Origin: Dietzia lutea
Lineage (GTDB): Bacteria > Actinomycetota > Actinomycetes > Mycobacteriales > Mycobacteriaceae
DNA: 64,000 bases
Assembly: GCF_003096075.1 (NCBI RefSeq)
Contig: NZ_CP015449.1
Location: 3,527,001-3,591,000 of the forward strand
Reading direction: 5' to 3'
Shown one piece after another: positions 1-7,788 of this stretch. Numbering within the stretch: the first letter of the stretch is position 1; each line of letters opens with the position of its first letter. A program made the position numbers and the translations under genes. The notes under the pieces are model-generated. The model did no database searches, was not told where the DNA came from, and saw only the letters and a list, made by a program, of their open reading frames with translations.

Positions 1-504
1 GGACGGCCAGCGGGCCTCGGGGACGTTGAGCGTGGTGCCGAGCGGCCGGGCGATGTCGATGATGCGGTCCAGTTCCGCCTCGCTGAGCGGGCCGTGGAGC
101 ATCTCCCACTGGTCGGTGTAGTAGCGGACCAGGCACAGGGCCACCCACAGCTGGTAACCGGCGTGGTTGGCGTTGTAGCGCACCGGGCTGGACTCGGTGG
201 AGGTCACCTGGGCGTGGATCTCGTGCACGGCCTCGTGGAAGAACTGACGGTCCTTCTCGCTGCCGAGCGTGGCCACGGCGAGGTATTGGGCGGTGGTGCG
301 CCCCCGCTTGATGGGCCGGAGGTCTCCGCGACCGCTGTCGACGCGGCTCTCGACGACGCCGTACCCGACGGCCGGGTTCGCCAACTGCATCACGACGTTC
401 GCGGCGGGCAGCCAGAACGCCAGGTGAGTGGAGATGTCGGGGAGACGCCGGATCCGCCGGTCCTCGACCTTCGCGATGTCGGTTCGCGTCCCTGCGGTCA
501 TCAT
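1..504 (-). CDS. oxygenase MpaB family protein (DUF2236), 3' end outside window
   Basis: The first 168 codons of a gene that continues past the left edge, read from ATG at 504 (a second ATG follows at 501). The protein resembles the DUF2236 / MpaB / latex-clearing-protein family, heme-type oxygenases common in actinobacteria. Visible family features are the FHEAVHEIHAQV stretch near residue 90, which supplies candidate heme-ligand histidines, and the YNANHAGYQLWVAL block (YNA-(D/N)xxLQxWVA type) about 20 residues later. The substrate cannot be told from this part. It is divergent from the siderophore-interacting gene with about 130 bp between them. The family call is fairly safe; the exact function is not. 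Confidence 0.75.
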   Translation of the reverse strand, partial: MMTAGTRTDIAKVEDRRIRRLPDISTHLAFWLPAANVVMQLANPAVGYGVVESRVDSGRGDLRPIKRGRTTAQYLAVATLGSEKDRQFFHEAVHEIHAQVTSTESSPVRYNANHAGYQLWVALCLVRYYTDQWEMLHGPLSEAELDRIIDIARPLGTTLNVPEARWPS

Positions 505-540
505 CCACTCCCCGTCGTCGACCGTTCGATCCGATCACAT

Positions 541-557
541 ATATCTTACACGGATAT
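541..557. promoter_or_regulatory. short inverted repeat, candidate operator
   Basis: ATATC-N7-GATAT is a perfect 5-bp dyad in an AT-rich patch inside the divergent intergenic region, 37 bp upstream of the MpaB-family start. Size and place fit an operator or promoter element of the leftward gene. No regulator is identified. Confidence 0.3.
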
Positions 558-600
558 CCAGCGCGCCGCAGCCCCTCCCGAATCGCCGAAACCTGGAAAG

Positions 601-619
601 ATAGGGTCACCTAACCCCG
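601..619. promoter_or_regulatory. candidate IdeR/DtxR iron box
   Basis: The 19-mer ATAGGGTCACCTAACCCCG agrees at 11 of 19 positions with the DtxR/IdeR consensus TTAGGTTAGGCTAACCTAA, and the core half-sites AGG and CCTAACC are kept. It ends just before the ribosome binding site (GAAGGAG, 621-627) of the siderophore-interacting protein gene, so bound repressor would block expression. Iron-dependent repression is what this gene family would lead one to expect. Confidence 0.55.
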
Positions 620-633
620 ACGAAGGAGTACGA

Positions 634-1437
634 GTGGCCCGCGACCGCCAGTCCCCCGCCCCGACCGTCCTGACGGTGTTGCGCACCGAGACGGTGACCG
701 CCCACCTCGTCCGGGTGGTCCTGGGTGGCGAGAGCTTCGATTCGTTCGCCGCCCGCGCCGACACGGACAGCTACGTCAAGATCGAGCTGCCGCACGCCGG
801 CGAGACGGTCGTGCGGACGTACACCGTCCGGCGGTGCGACCCGGTCGCGCGGGAGATCTGGATCGACTTCGTCGTGCACGGCGACGCCGGAGTGGCCGGC
901 CCGTGGGCGCTTTCGGTCACCCCGGGCACGCAGGTCGCGCTGCGCGGTCCGGGTGGCGGCTACCGTCCGGACCCGGAGGCCGACTTCCACCTGCTGGCCG
1001 GGGATGAGACTGCGGTGCCGGCCGTCGCCGCGGCCTTGGAGTCGCTGCCGGAGGACGCCATGGGTGCGGTGTTCCTGGAGGTCGGGGGCGACGACGACGA
1101 GGTCGACCTGGCCGCGCCAGCGGGCGTGGAGGTCACCTGGATCCACCGCGGGACCCCCTCGACGGACGCCGGCCCGGGGCTGATCGACGGCGACGCCCCG
1201 CTGGTCGGCGCGGTGCGTGACCTGCCGTGGCCGGACGGCGACGTGCAGGTCTTCGTCCACGGCGAGGCCGAGACGATCATGAAGCACCTGCGGCCGTACC
1301 TGAGAAAGGAGCGGGGTGTGCCCGCCGCCCGGGCCTCGATCTCGGGCTACTGGCGACGTGGCCGGACCGAGGAGGGCTTCCGTACCTGGAAGCGCGAACT
1401 GGCCGAGTCGGAGGAGGGCCCGCAGCCCGTCAGGTGA
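634..1437 (+). CDS. siderophore-interacting protein (FAD-binding ferric-siderophore reductase)
   Basis: A 267-aa cytoplasmic flavoprotein of the SIP/ViuB family, which takes electrons from NAD(P)H to release iron from imported ferric siderophores. The FAD-binding domain covers about residues 10-120 and contains the RTYTVRR motif that fits the RxYTxR flavin signature; the C-terminal SIP domain follows, with the family-typical ending around GYWRRGRTEEGFRTWK. GTG at 634 is chosen because GAAGGAG lies 7 nt upstream; the frame stays open much further upstream but that part is an antisense shadow of the MpaB-family gene. Probably iron-regulated through the adjacent box. No siderophore biosynthesis or import genes are next to it. 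Confidence 0.9.
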   Translation: MARDRQSPAPTVLTVLRTETVTAHLVRVVLGGESFDSFAARADTDSYVKIELPHAGETVVRTYTVRRCDPVAREIWIDFVVHGDAGVAGPWALSVTPGTQVALRGPGGGYRPDPEADFHLLAGDETAVPAVAAALESLPEDAMGAVFLEVGGDDDEVDLAAPAGVEVTWIHRGTPSTDAGPGLIDGDAPLVGAVRDLPWPDGDVQVFVHGEAETIMKHLRPYLRKERGVPAARASISGYWRRGRTEEGFRTWKRELAESEEGPQPVR

Positions 1438-1553
1438 GTCCGGGCTCATCGTGCCGGGGCGACCCGGTACCCTCATGTGCCAGCACCGTTCACGCATCCG
1501 GCCCCTCGCGTACCCACCCGGGAGGCTCAGACGGCACAGACAAGGCATGGCAC

Positions 1554-2534
1554 ATGGCATTCACACGCGCGAAGCTGTTCACCGGACTGGTCGCCACCTC
1601 GGCTCTCGTCCTCGCAGGTTGCTCGGGCGGCGGTGACGACGCCGCCGGCGATGGTGGCGAGTCCTACCGCATCGGCATCAACCAGCTCGTCCAGCACCCG
1701 GCCCTGGACTCGGCCACGGCCGGGTTCAAGGAGGCCTTCTCCGAGGCCGGGGTCGAGGTCGAGTTCGACGAGCAGAACGCCAACGGCGAGCAGGCCACCG
1801 CGCTGACCATCGCCCAGCAGTTCGCCGCCGACGACCTGGACCTCACCCTCGCGGTGGCCACGCCGGCCGCTCAGGCGATGGCCCAGAACATCATCAACAT
1901 CCCGCTGCTGTTCACCGCGGTCACCGACCCGGTCTCGGCCGAGCTGGTCGACTCGATGGAGGAGCCGGGCTCCAACGTCACCGGCACCTCGGACGCCGCG
2001 CCCATCTCCGAGCAGCTCGAGCTGCTCAGGGAGCTCGTGCCGGACGCCGAGCGTGTCGGCGTCGTCTACGCCTCCGGCGAGGTCAACTCGCAGGTCCAGG
2101 TGGATCAGGCCGAGGAGGCCGCCGGCCCGCTCGGGCTGGAGATCGTCACCCAGACCGTCACCACCGTCAACGAGATCCAGCAGGCCGTCGAGGCGCTGGG
2201 TGACGTCGACGCCATCTACGTGCCGACCGACAACATGGTCGTGGCCGGCATCGCCTCGCTCGTCCAGGTCGCCGAGGACAAGCAGATCCCGGTGATCGCC
2301 GCTGAGGAGGGCACCGTCGAGGGCGGTGCCGTCGCCACCCTGGGCATCGACTACACCGAGCTGGGCCGCCAGACCGGCGAGATGGCGCTGCGCATCCTGC
2401 GCGACGGCGAGGACCCGGCCACCATGCCGGTGGAGACCGCGACCGAGTTCACCTACGTGGTCAACGAGGCCGCCGCCGAGCGTCAGGGCGTGACCATCCC
2501 CGAGGACATCCTCGCCGAGGCTGATCGCAAGTGA
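1554..2534 (+). CDS. ABC transporter substrate-binding lipoprotein (PF04392 type)
   Basis: A 326-aa solute receptor for the importer encoded by this and the next two genes. The N-terminus is a lipoprotein signal peptide with lipobox LAGC (Cys23), so the mature protein is tethered to the outer face of the membrane. The rest looks like the ABC_sub_bind (PF04392) family, which includes the TrpX-type tryptophan/tyrosine receptors: a two-lobed periplasmic-binding fold with a PLLFTAVTDPVSAELV segment and a repeated TVEGGAVATLGIDY-like region. Start ATG 1554 places the signal peptide at the N-terminus. The stop overlaps the permease start by 4 nt. The ligand is not proven by sequence. Confidence 0.85.
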   Translation: MAFTRAKLFTGLVATSALVLAGCSGGGDDAAGDGGESYRIGINQLVQHPALDSATAGFKEAFSEAGVEVEFDEQNANGEQATALTIAQQFAADDLDLTLAVATPAAQAMAQNIINIPLLFTAVTDPVSAELVDSMEEPGSNVTGTSDAAPISEQLELLRELVPDAERVGVVYASGEVNSQVQVDQAEEAAGPLGLEIVTQTVTTVNEIQQAVEALGDVDAIYVPTDNMVVAGIASLVQVAEDKQIPVIAAEEGTVEGGAVATLGIDYTELGRQTGEMALRILRDGEDPATMPVETATEFTYVVNEAAAERQGVTIPEDILAEADRK

Positions 2535-3538
2535 TCGGGGCCGTCGAGGTAGGCCTCATCTACGGGGTCATGGCGTTGGGGGTCTTCCTGACCTTCCGCG
2601 TGCTCAACTTCCCCGACCTCACCGTCGACGGCAGTTTCACCACCGGCGCCGCCACCGCAGCGATGGGGCTCCTCGCCGGTTGGAACCCGGTGCTCGCGAC
2701 CCTCGCGGGTTTCGGCACCGGGTTCCTGGCCGGCATGGTCACCGGCCTGCTGCACACCAAGGGTCGGATCGACGGACTGCTCGCCGGCATCCTCACCATG
2801 ATCGCCCTGTGGTCGGTCAACCTGCGGATCATGGACGGGGCCAACGTCCCGCTGCTCCGGCAGGACACGGCGTTCACGCCGCTGCGTGAGGCCGGCATCC
2901 TCGGCACCTGGGGCGGCGTCGCCGTCCTCGCGGTGGCCGTCATCCTGCTCGGCCTGGTCGTGTTGTGGTTCCTCACCACCGACCTCGGCCTGTCGATCCG
3001 CGCCACCGGCGACAACGGGCCGATGATCTCGTCGTTCGGTGTCTCCACCGACTTCACCAAGACGCTCACCCTGGCCCTGTCCAACGGGTTCGTGGGCATG
3101 TGCGGCGCGCTCATCGCGCAGTACTCGGGCTTCGCCGACATCTCGATGGGCATCGGCCTCATCCTCGTGGGCCTGGCCTCGGTCATCCTGGGTCAGGCGA
3201 TCCTCGGCCAGCGTCGCCTGTGGCTGGCCGTGTTCGCGGTGATCGTGGGTGCGATCCTGTACCGCCTCATCATCTTCGCGGCGCTCGAGGTGGGCCTGAA
3301 CCCCAACGACATGAAGGCCATCACCGCCCTGCTCGTGGTCATCGCGCTGCTGCTGCCCCGCTGGAAGTCCGTGGGAGGCCGCTTCGGTCGTAAGCCCACC
3401 ACCCCGGTCGCCGCCAACGAGCGCGCCGTGGCCGGCGTCGGCGCCGCGGTCGATCCGGGTCCCGGCACGGCGGCCGACGCTGCCGCCACCGGGTCCGCCG
3501 GGCCCGACTCCACCGCCCCCGGCACCAAGGAGGTCTGA
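2531..3538 (+). CDS. ABC transporter permease (BPD_transp_2 / branched-chain type)
   Basis: A 335-aa inner-membrane permease with about eight to nine hydrophobic spans, matching the LivH/RbsC-like permease superfamily that works with PF04392 receptors. GTG 2531 overlaps the receptor stop (GTGA), which indicates translational coupling. Motifs such as VDGSFTTGAA in the N-terminal third and the GxxxxSIRATGDN coupling-loop region near the middle are typical. The last ~45 residues form an Ala/Pro/Thr-rich tail without hydrophobic segments, likely a disordered cytoplasmic extension. Confidence 0.85.
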   Translation: MIGAVEVGLIYGVMALGVFLTFRVLNFPDLTVDGSFTTGAATAAMGLLAGWNPVLATLAGFGTGFLAGMVTGLLHTKGRIDGLLAGILTMIALWSVNLRIMDGANVPLLRQDTAFTPLREAGILGTWGGVAVLAVAVILLGLVVLWFLTTDLGLSIRATGDNGPMISSFGVSTDFTKTLTLALSNGFVGMCGALIAQYSGFADISMGIGLILVGLASVILGQAILGQRRLWLAVFAVIVGAILYRLIIFAALEVGLNPNDMKAITALLVVIALLLPRWKSVGGRFGRKPTTPVAANERAVAGVGAAVDPGPGTAADAAATGSAGPDSTAPGTKEV

Positions 3539-3540
3539 CG

Positions 3541-4332
3541 ATGCTGTCCGTCACCGGAGTGTCCAAGACCTTCTTCCCGGGCACCGCGAACGAGCGCCGG
3601 GCGCTCAACGACCTGACGCTGATGCTCGGCGAGGGCGACTTCGTCACCGTGATCGGCTCCAACGGCGCGGGCAAGTCGACCCTGCTCAACGCCGTGTCGG
3701 GCAAGCTGCCGGTCGACACCGGCGCGATCGACATCGACGGCGTGCGCGTCAACCGCCTGCCCGACCACAAGCGCGCCAAGTACATCGGCCGCGTGTTCCA
3801 GGACCCGCTCGCCGGGACCGCCCCGAACCTCACCATCGAGGAGAACCTGTCGCTGGCGCTCCTCCGCGGTCAACGTCGTGGTCTCGGGCGTGGGCTGAGC
3901 AGGAAGCGGCGCGGGCAGTTCGGCGAGCAGCTCGCCATGCTCGAGTTGGGCCTCGAGGACCGTCTCACCGCAAAGGTGGGGCTCCTGTCGGGCGGTCAGC
4001 GGCAGGCGCTATCGCTGCTCATGGCCGGGTTCACGCAGCCGCGCATCATGCTGCTCGACGAGCACACCGCGGCCCTCGACCCGCAGCGCGCGGAGCTGGT
4101 CACGTCGATCACCGAGCGCATCGTCCGCGAGGGCGGCCTCACCACGCTCATGGTCACGCACAACATGGAGCAGGCCATCCGCCTGGGCAACCGGCTCATC
4201 ATGATGCACGAGGGCCGGATCGTGTACGAGGCCGACGACGCGGCCAAGTCCAAGCTCACGGTGCAGGACCTGCTGCGCGAGTTCACCAACATCAAGGGCG
4301 CGACCCTGTCGGATCAGGCCTTCCTCGGCTGA
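3541..4332 (+). CDS. ABC transporter ATP-binding protein
   Basis: A 263-aa ATPase that powers the importer formed with the two genes upstream. Walker A GSNGAGKS is near residue 40, the signature LSGGQRQ near residue 150, and Walker B IMLLDEH follows it. The gene starts 2 nt after the permease stop, completing a receptor-permease-ATPase operon that ends at the strong hairpin downstream. This gene set has the TrpXYZ layout known for aromatic amino acid uptake, so an amino acid substrate is a reasonable guess, not a demonstration. Confidence 0.9.
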   Translation: MLSVTGVSKTFFPGTANERRALNDLTLMLGEGDFVTVIGSNGAGKSTLLNAVSGKLPVDTGAIDIDGVRVNRLPDHKRAKYIGRVFQDPLAGTAPNLTIEENLSLALLRGQRRGLGRGLSRKRRGQFGEQLAMLELGLEDRLTAKVGLLSGGQRQALSLLMAGFTQPRIMLLDEHTAALDPQRAELVTSITERIVREGGLTTLMVTHNMEQAIRLGNRLIMMHEGRIVYEADDAAKSKLTVQDLLREFTNIKGATLSDQAFLG

Positions 4333-4354
4333 CCCGCCCGCGGGCCCCATCGAA

Positions 4355-4403
4355 AAGAGCGTTCCGCACACTCCCACGCGGGGAACGTGTGCGGAACGCT
4401 CTT
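4355..4403 (+). terminator. hairpin terminator of the ABC operon
   Basis: A perfect 17-bp inverted repeat (AAGAGCGTTCCGCACAC and its complement) with a 15-nt loop starts 22 bp after the ATPase stop. One more mismatch-tolerant extension brings it to 20 bp. No clear T-run follows, as is common in actinobacteria. The converging glycosyltransferase gene ends at 4461, so it may serve both strands. Confidence 0.75.
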
Positions 4404-4460
4404 CTCGTTCCCCGGCGACTCCGACGAACCCGGCCCAGCCGTCCGCCCGCCGGTGCCGGC

Positions 4461-5336
4461 TCAGCCCGCGGTGGCGCCCGTCCCGTCGGTGTCGCCGGTC
4501 GCGCCGGGCACGGCCTCCCAGCCATCGCCGACTCTGCGGACCAGCCCCATCTGCTCGAACTTCTCGAACCAGCCCGGCGCCGGCCACTCCCCCCACCGCT
4601 CGGCGTAGTGCGCCCCGTTGCGCAGCAGGTCGGCCAGGTGATCGACCGGCGGATCGACCACCGGGTGCCACCGGTGGTACGCGTGCGCACCGGCCACCAG
4701 GACCACAGGCACGCGACGGTAGAGCAGCCTGCGGCCGAAGTCGGTGTCCTCGGCGCCGTATCCGGTGAAAGCCTCGTCGAACCCACCGAAATCCGCCCGT
4801 ATCCGGCGCCAGAGGTCCGGCCGCACCGCGAACGACAGCGACCAGAACAGCCCGAACTCATCCGGCTCCAGTCGCCGCGTGCCGCGGGAGGGGAACGGGC
4901 GGGCCGGGTGCGGGTCGGTGGACGCGGGCAGGTCGGCCGGGTCGGGCGCGCCCGCGGACTCCGGTAGATAGGTCACCGGCCCGAGTCCTACGACACCGTC
5001 GGAGATCTCCGAATACCGCCGACCCAGTTCGGGGCCGGGCATGCAGTCCACGTCGAGGAAGACGATCAGGTTGGCTCCCAGGTCTGCCGCCCGGTCGCCA
5101 CCGAGGTTCCGACTGCGGGCGACCGGCAGGTCGGGCCCGGCGGGCAGCCCCACGATCTCGACGCCCTCGTCGGACAGCTCGTCGGCCAGTTCCCCACTGC
5201 CGGGCCTGTCGGGCAGGACCACCACGTGCCGGGCACCGGGCAGGTGCGCGGCCATCGCGCGGCGCTGGGACCACAGGTGTTCGGCGCGGCCCGGCGTGCA
5301 TACCGTCACCACGGCGATCGACGCCGCGGTGGTCAT
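4461..5336 (-). CDS. glycosyltransferase family 2 with galactosyltransferase-type C-terminal domain
   Basis: A 291-aa GT-A enzyme. The N-terminal nucleotide-sugar part begins IAVVTVCTPGRAEHL, with the metal-binding triad VFLDVDCMPG (DxD) near residue 90. The Glyco_transf_7C motif GFDEAFTGYGAEDTDFGRRL follows near residue 200. Start ATG 5336 overlaps the stop of the preceding gene as ATGA; a longer start is possible but would extend into that gene. It is the last gene of a leftward glycosyltransferase operon. Donor and acceptor cannot be told; the 7C domain is shared with galactosyl- and GalNAc-transferases. Confidence 0.8.
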   Translation of the reverse strand: MTTAASIAVVTVCTPGRAEHLWSQRRAMAAHLPGARHVVVLPDRPGSGELADELSDEGVEIVGLPAGPDLPVARSRNLGGDRAADLGANLIVFLDVDCMPGPELGRRYSEISDGVVGLGPVTYLPESAGAPDPADLPASTDPHPARPFPSRGTRRLEPDEFGLFWSLSFAVRPDLWRRIRADFGGFDEAFTGYGAEDTDFGRRLLYRRVPVVLVAGAHAYHRWHPVVDPPVDHLADLLRNGAHYAERWGEWPAPGWFEKFEQMGLVRRVGDGWEAVPGATGDTDGTGATAG

Positions 5337-6550
5337 CGCGCCGCTCCCACCGTCGACTCCGCGGGACCCGCTTGCGGGCCGCGCCGCTCGGCTCCCTGTT
5401 CGCACCCGCCGGCCAGCGCCTCGCGCCAGTCAGACCCGGGCTCCCGCCCGCCGACCCCCGGCTCCCGCCCGTCGGCCACCGCCTCGAGCACGCCGGCCAG
5501 CCGCTCGGCGGCGCCGTCCACCTCCCACGCCTCGCGCAGCCCGGAGCCCGCGCCCGGCGTGGAGCGGGCGGCCTCGAGGGTGCGCCGGACGGCGCCCGTC
5601 AGCTGGTCGACCGAGTCACCACGGCCGACGACCTCTGCCAGGCCCAGCCGGGCGAGGGTGGCGGCGGTGGCGTCCTGTTCGTCGAAGGGCCGTTCCTCGG
5701 GTGCGACGACGACGTGCGCGTCGGCGGCGGCGAGGTCGGCGATCGAGCTCTGCCCGGCCGCACTGATCACCACGTCGGCGCGGCACAGCTCGTCCCACGG
5801 GTCGGCCACCCAGCGACCGCCGGGACCGCCGAGGGACATCCAGTCGACCTCGCCGAGTTCGTCGCGCACGGCATCCCACCGCGCGTCGTGACCGTCTCCG
5901 CCGGAACCGCGCAGGTGCAACACCCGGGGCCGTGTCTCCCGGCGCCCGCCCGGACGCGAAAAGGCGCCCGGATCCCGACCGGCGAACCGCGAGACGCCGC
6001 CTACGGGCACGAGCGGATGTGTCGCTCCGGCGGGCACGGGCGCGCCGGCCGCGCGGGGCCACCCGCCCACCAGCGCCGTGCAGACCCCGTGGGCGAGCCG
6101 GTGCGGGGCGTCGTCTCGGCGGCCGGGTAGCACGGTGGAGATCACGGGCGTGCCCGTCAGTCGGGCGCCGAGTGTCACCTCGACGGAGACGTCGGACCAG
6201 AACACGGTCGGCGCGTGACGGTCGACCCACTCGGCGATCATCGCCATCCGGCGGCGCAGTCCGGCCTGGCGCAGCGGGACCCAGTGCAGCCGCCCACCGG
6301 CGGTCGGGTCGGGGTCCGCGCCGCAGCCGGCCCCGGCCACGGCAGCGGCACTCGCGCCGCCCGCGCCGTGCCCGCCCTCGTCGTAGTCCAACGGCAGCGC
6401 GACGATCCGAATGCGCGCGGGATCGGGAACAGCACCGTCGGCGATGCGGGCGGAGGTGAGGATGGTGACCTCGTCGTCGAGCGCGGCGGCCACCGACAGC
6501 GCCCGCTGCACGTGCCCGCTGCCGTGGTGGTGGGCGTAGATCCCGATCAT
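5333..6550 (-). CDS. glycosyltransferase, MurG-like (GT28 C-terminal type)
   Basis: A 405-aa GT-B type protein. The start MIGIYAHHHGSGHVQRA matches the GSGHxxR opening of MurG-like and related UDP-sugar transferases. The C-terminal half contains VVISAAGQSSIADLAAADAHVVVAPEERPFDEQ, the nucleotide-sugar pocket of the Glyco_tran_28_C family. Both ends overlap neighbours by 4 nt (ATGA), so it is translationally coupled within the operon. MurG itself is excluded by context: no mur genes are present. Confidence 0.75.
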   Translation of the reverse strand: MIGIYAHHHGSGHVQRALSVAAALDDEVTILTSARIADGAVPDPARIRIVALPLDYDEGGHGAGGASAAAVAGAGCGADPDPTAGGRLHWVPLRQAGLRRRMAMIAEWVDRHAPTVFWSDVSVEVTLGARLTGTPVISTVLPGRRDDAPHRLAHGVCTALVGGWPRAAGAPVPAGATHPLVPVGGVSRFAGRDPGAFSRPGGRRETRPRVLHLRGSGGDGHDARWDAVRDELGEVDWMSLGGPGGRWVADPWDELCRADVVISAAGQSSIADLAAADAHVVVAPEERPFDEQDATAATLARLGLAEVVGRGDSVDQLTGAVRRTLEAARSTPGAGSGLREAWEVDGAAERLAGVLEAVADGREPGVGGREPGSDWREALAGGCEQGAERRGPQAGPAESTVGAAR

Positions 6551-7659
6551 GACGCCACGCCCACCAGCAGCGTTTGGAGCCGCTCCTCGAGATCGTCGAT
6601 GCGGGCGTCGTGGGAGAACGCGGCCGCGGCGGCGCGGGCGGTCGCGGCCCGGTCGAGGGTGAGCGCGGCGGGGATGCCGGCGGCCAGCGCGGACGCGGGG
6701 TCGTCGCCGGGGTCGACGAGGATCACGCCGGGCTGCCCGCGCAGGATCTCGCGGACGCCGCCGCGCGCCAGGGCGACGACCGGGGTGCCGCACGCGAGCG
6801 CCTCCACGGCGGTCAGTCCGAACGGCTCCTCCCAGCAGGGGGTCACGAGGGCGACGGCCGCACTCGCGACCAGCGGCACCAGCGCGTCGCGCCCCAGCGG
6901 GCCGCGGTGGTGCGCGAGCTCACCGGCCTCCCGCAGCCGGGGCTGCAGAACTCTACGCATGTACCGGTCGTCGCCGACGCGGCCGGCGAGGTCGAGCGGC
7001 ATACCCGCGAGCCGGGCCGCCTCGACGGCCAGGTGCGGGCCCTTCTCGGGCACGATCCGGCCGGTCCACACCGCACGGCGCGACGTAGCGCGGCGCGAAG
7101 TGGCCGCGCGCCCGGGACGCCAGGTGGCGAGGTCGACGCCGTTGGGCAGGACGTCGGCCCCCTGCGGCACGCGCCAGGTACCGAGGACGGATCTGCTCAC
7201 GGCCAGCACCTGACCGGTGGCCGCGCCGAACCGGTCGAAGGCCTCCTGCATGCGCTCGAGCCGCGGGCAGTGCAGCGTGGTGATCATGGGCGTGCCCATC
7301 TCGGCGGCGCGTACGAGCGGGACGTGGCTGAGACTGTGGTTGAGCACGACGTCGTAGCCGGCCACGGCGACATGGTCCATGAGTCGTTCGAACTCGGCGG
7401 AGTCGGCCTCGTAGCCGCCTGGCGGGTAGTAGCTGTCGCCGCGGCCGGTGGCGGTGGCCATGGCGGTGAACTCGAACCGCGGGTCGTGCCCGTCGCTGCC
7501 GGCGGCGGCGTACAGGGTCACCCGGTGGCCGCGGGCGCGCAGGGCCCGGACCTCCTTGGCCACGACCACCTCGAGCCCACCGGCGTACGGCTCCCGTATG
7601 GGGAACCGGGACGGCCCGATCACGGCGATGTCCAGACGCTGCTCGCTACCGGCGTCCAC
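6547..7659 (-). CDS. glycosyltransferase family 4 (GT1-superfamily)
   Basis: A 370-aa GT-B retaining glycosyltransferase. The N-terminal domain has PIREPYAGGLEVVVAKEVRAL, the usual glycine-rich acceptor loop; the C-terminal domain carries TGRIVPEKGPHLAVEAA and the EPFGLTAVEALACGTPVVA nucleotide-sugar motif (E-x7-E pattern). The GTG at 7659 is chosen because conserved sequence starts directly after it and a GAGGGGGG tract lies just upstream; a further upstream ATG at 7767 would add poorly conserved residues. A TATTCAAT-like -10 lies about 50 bp upstream, so this gene may have its own promoter as well as operon transcription. Confidence 0.85.
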   Translation of the reverse strand: MDAGSEQRLDIAVIGPSRFPIREPYAGGLEVVVAKEVRALRARGHRVTLYAAAGSDGHDPRFEFTAMATATGRGDSYYPPGGYEADSAEFERLMDHVAVAGYDVVLNHSLSHVPLVRAAEMGTPMITTLHCPRLERMQEAFDRFGAATGQVLAVSRSVLGTWRVPQGADVLPNGVDLATWRPGRAATSRRATSRRAVWTGRIVPEKGPHLAVEAARLAGMPLDLAGRVGDDRYMRRVLQPRLREAGELAHHRGPLGRDALVPLVASAAVALVTPCWEEPFGLTAVEALACGTPVVALARGGVREILRGQPGVILVDPGDDPASALAAGIPAALTLDRAATARAAAAAFSHDARIDDLEERLQTLLVGVAS

Positions 7660-7788
7660 AGCCCCCCTCGTCCTCTCGTGGCACCCGACCGGTCCGGGCG
7701 CTGCCAGAACATTGAATAGTGTCCTGCCGGGGGCCCCCGCGCCACCGCTGCGGCACCGGCGCGTCACCCCCGACGCACCATCCGACCG

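Noticed and set aside
94-633. N-terminal extension of the siderophore-interacting protein
   Set aside because: The upstream part is antisense to the MpaB-family gene, lacks family similarity, and a good ribosome site precedes GTG 634.
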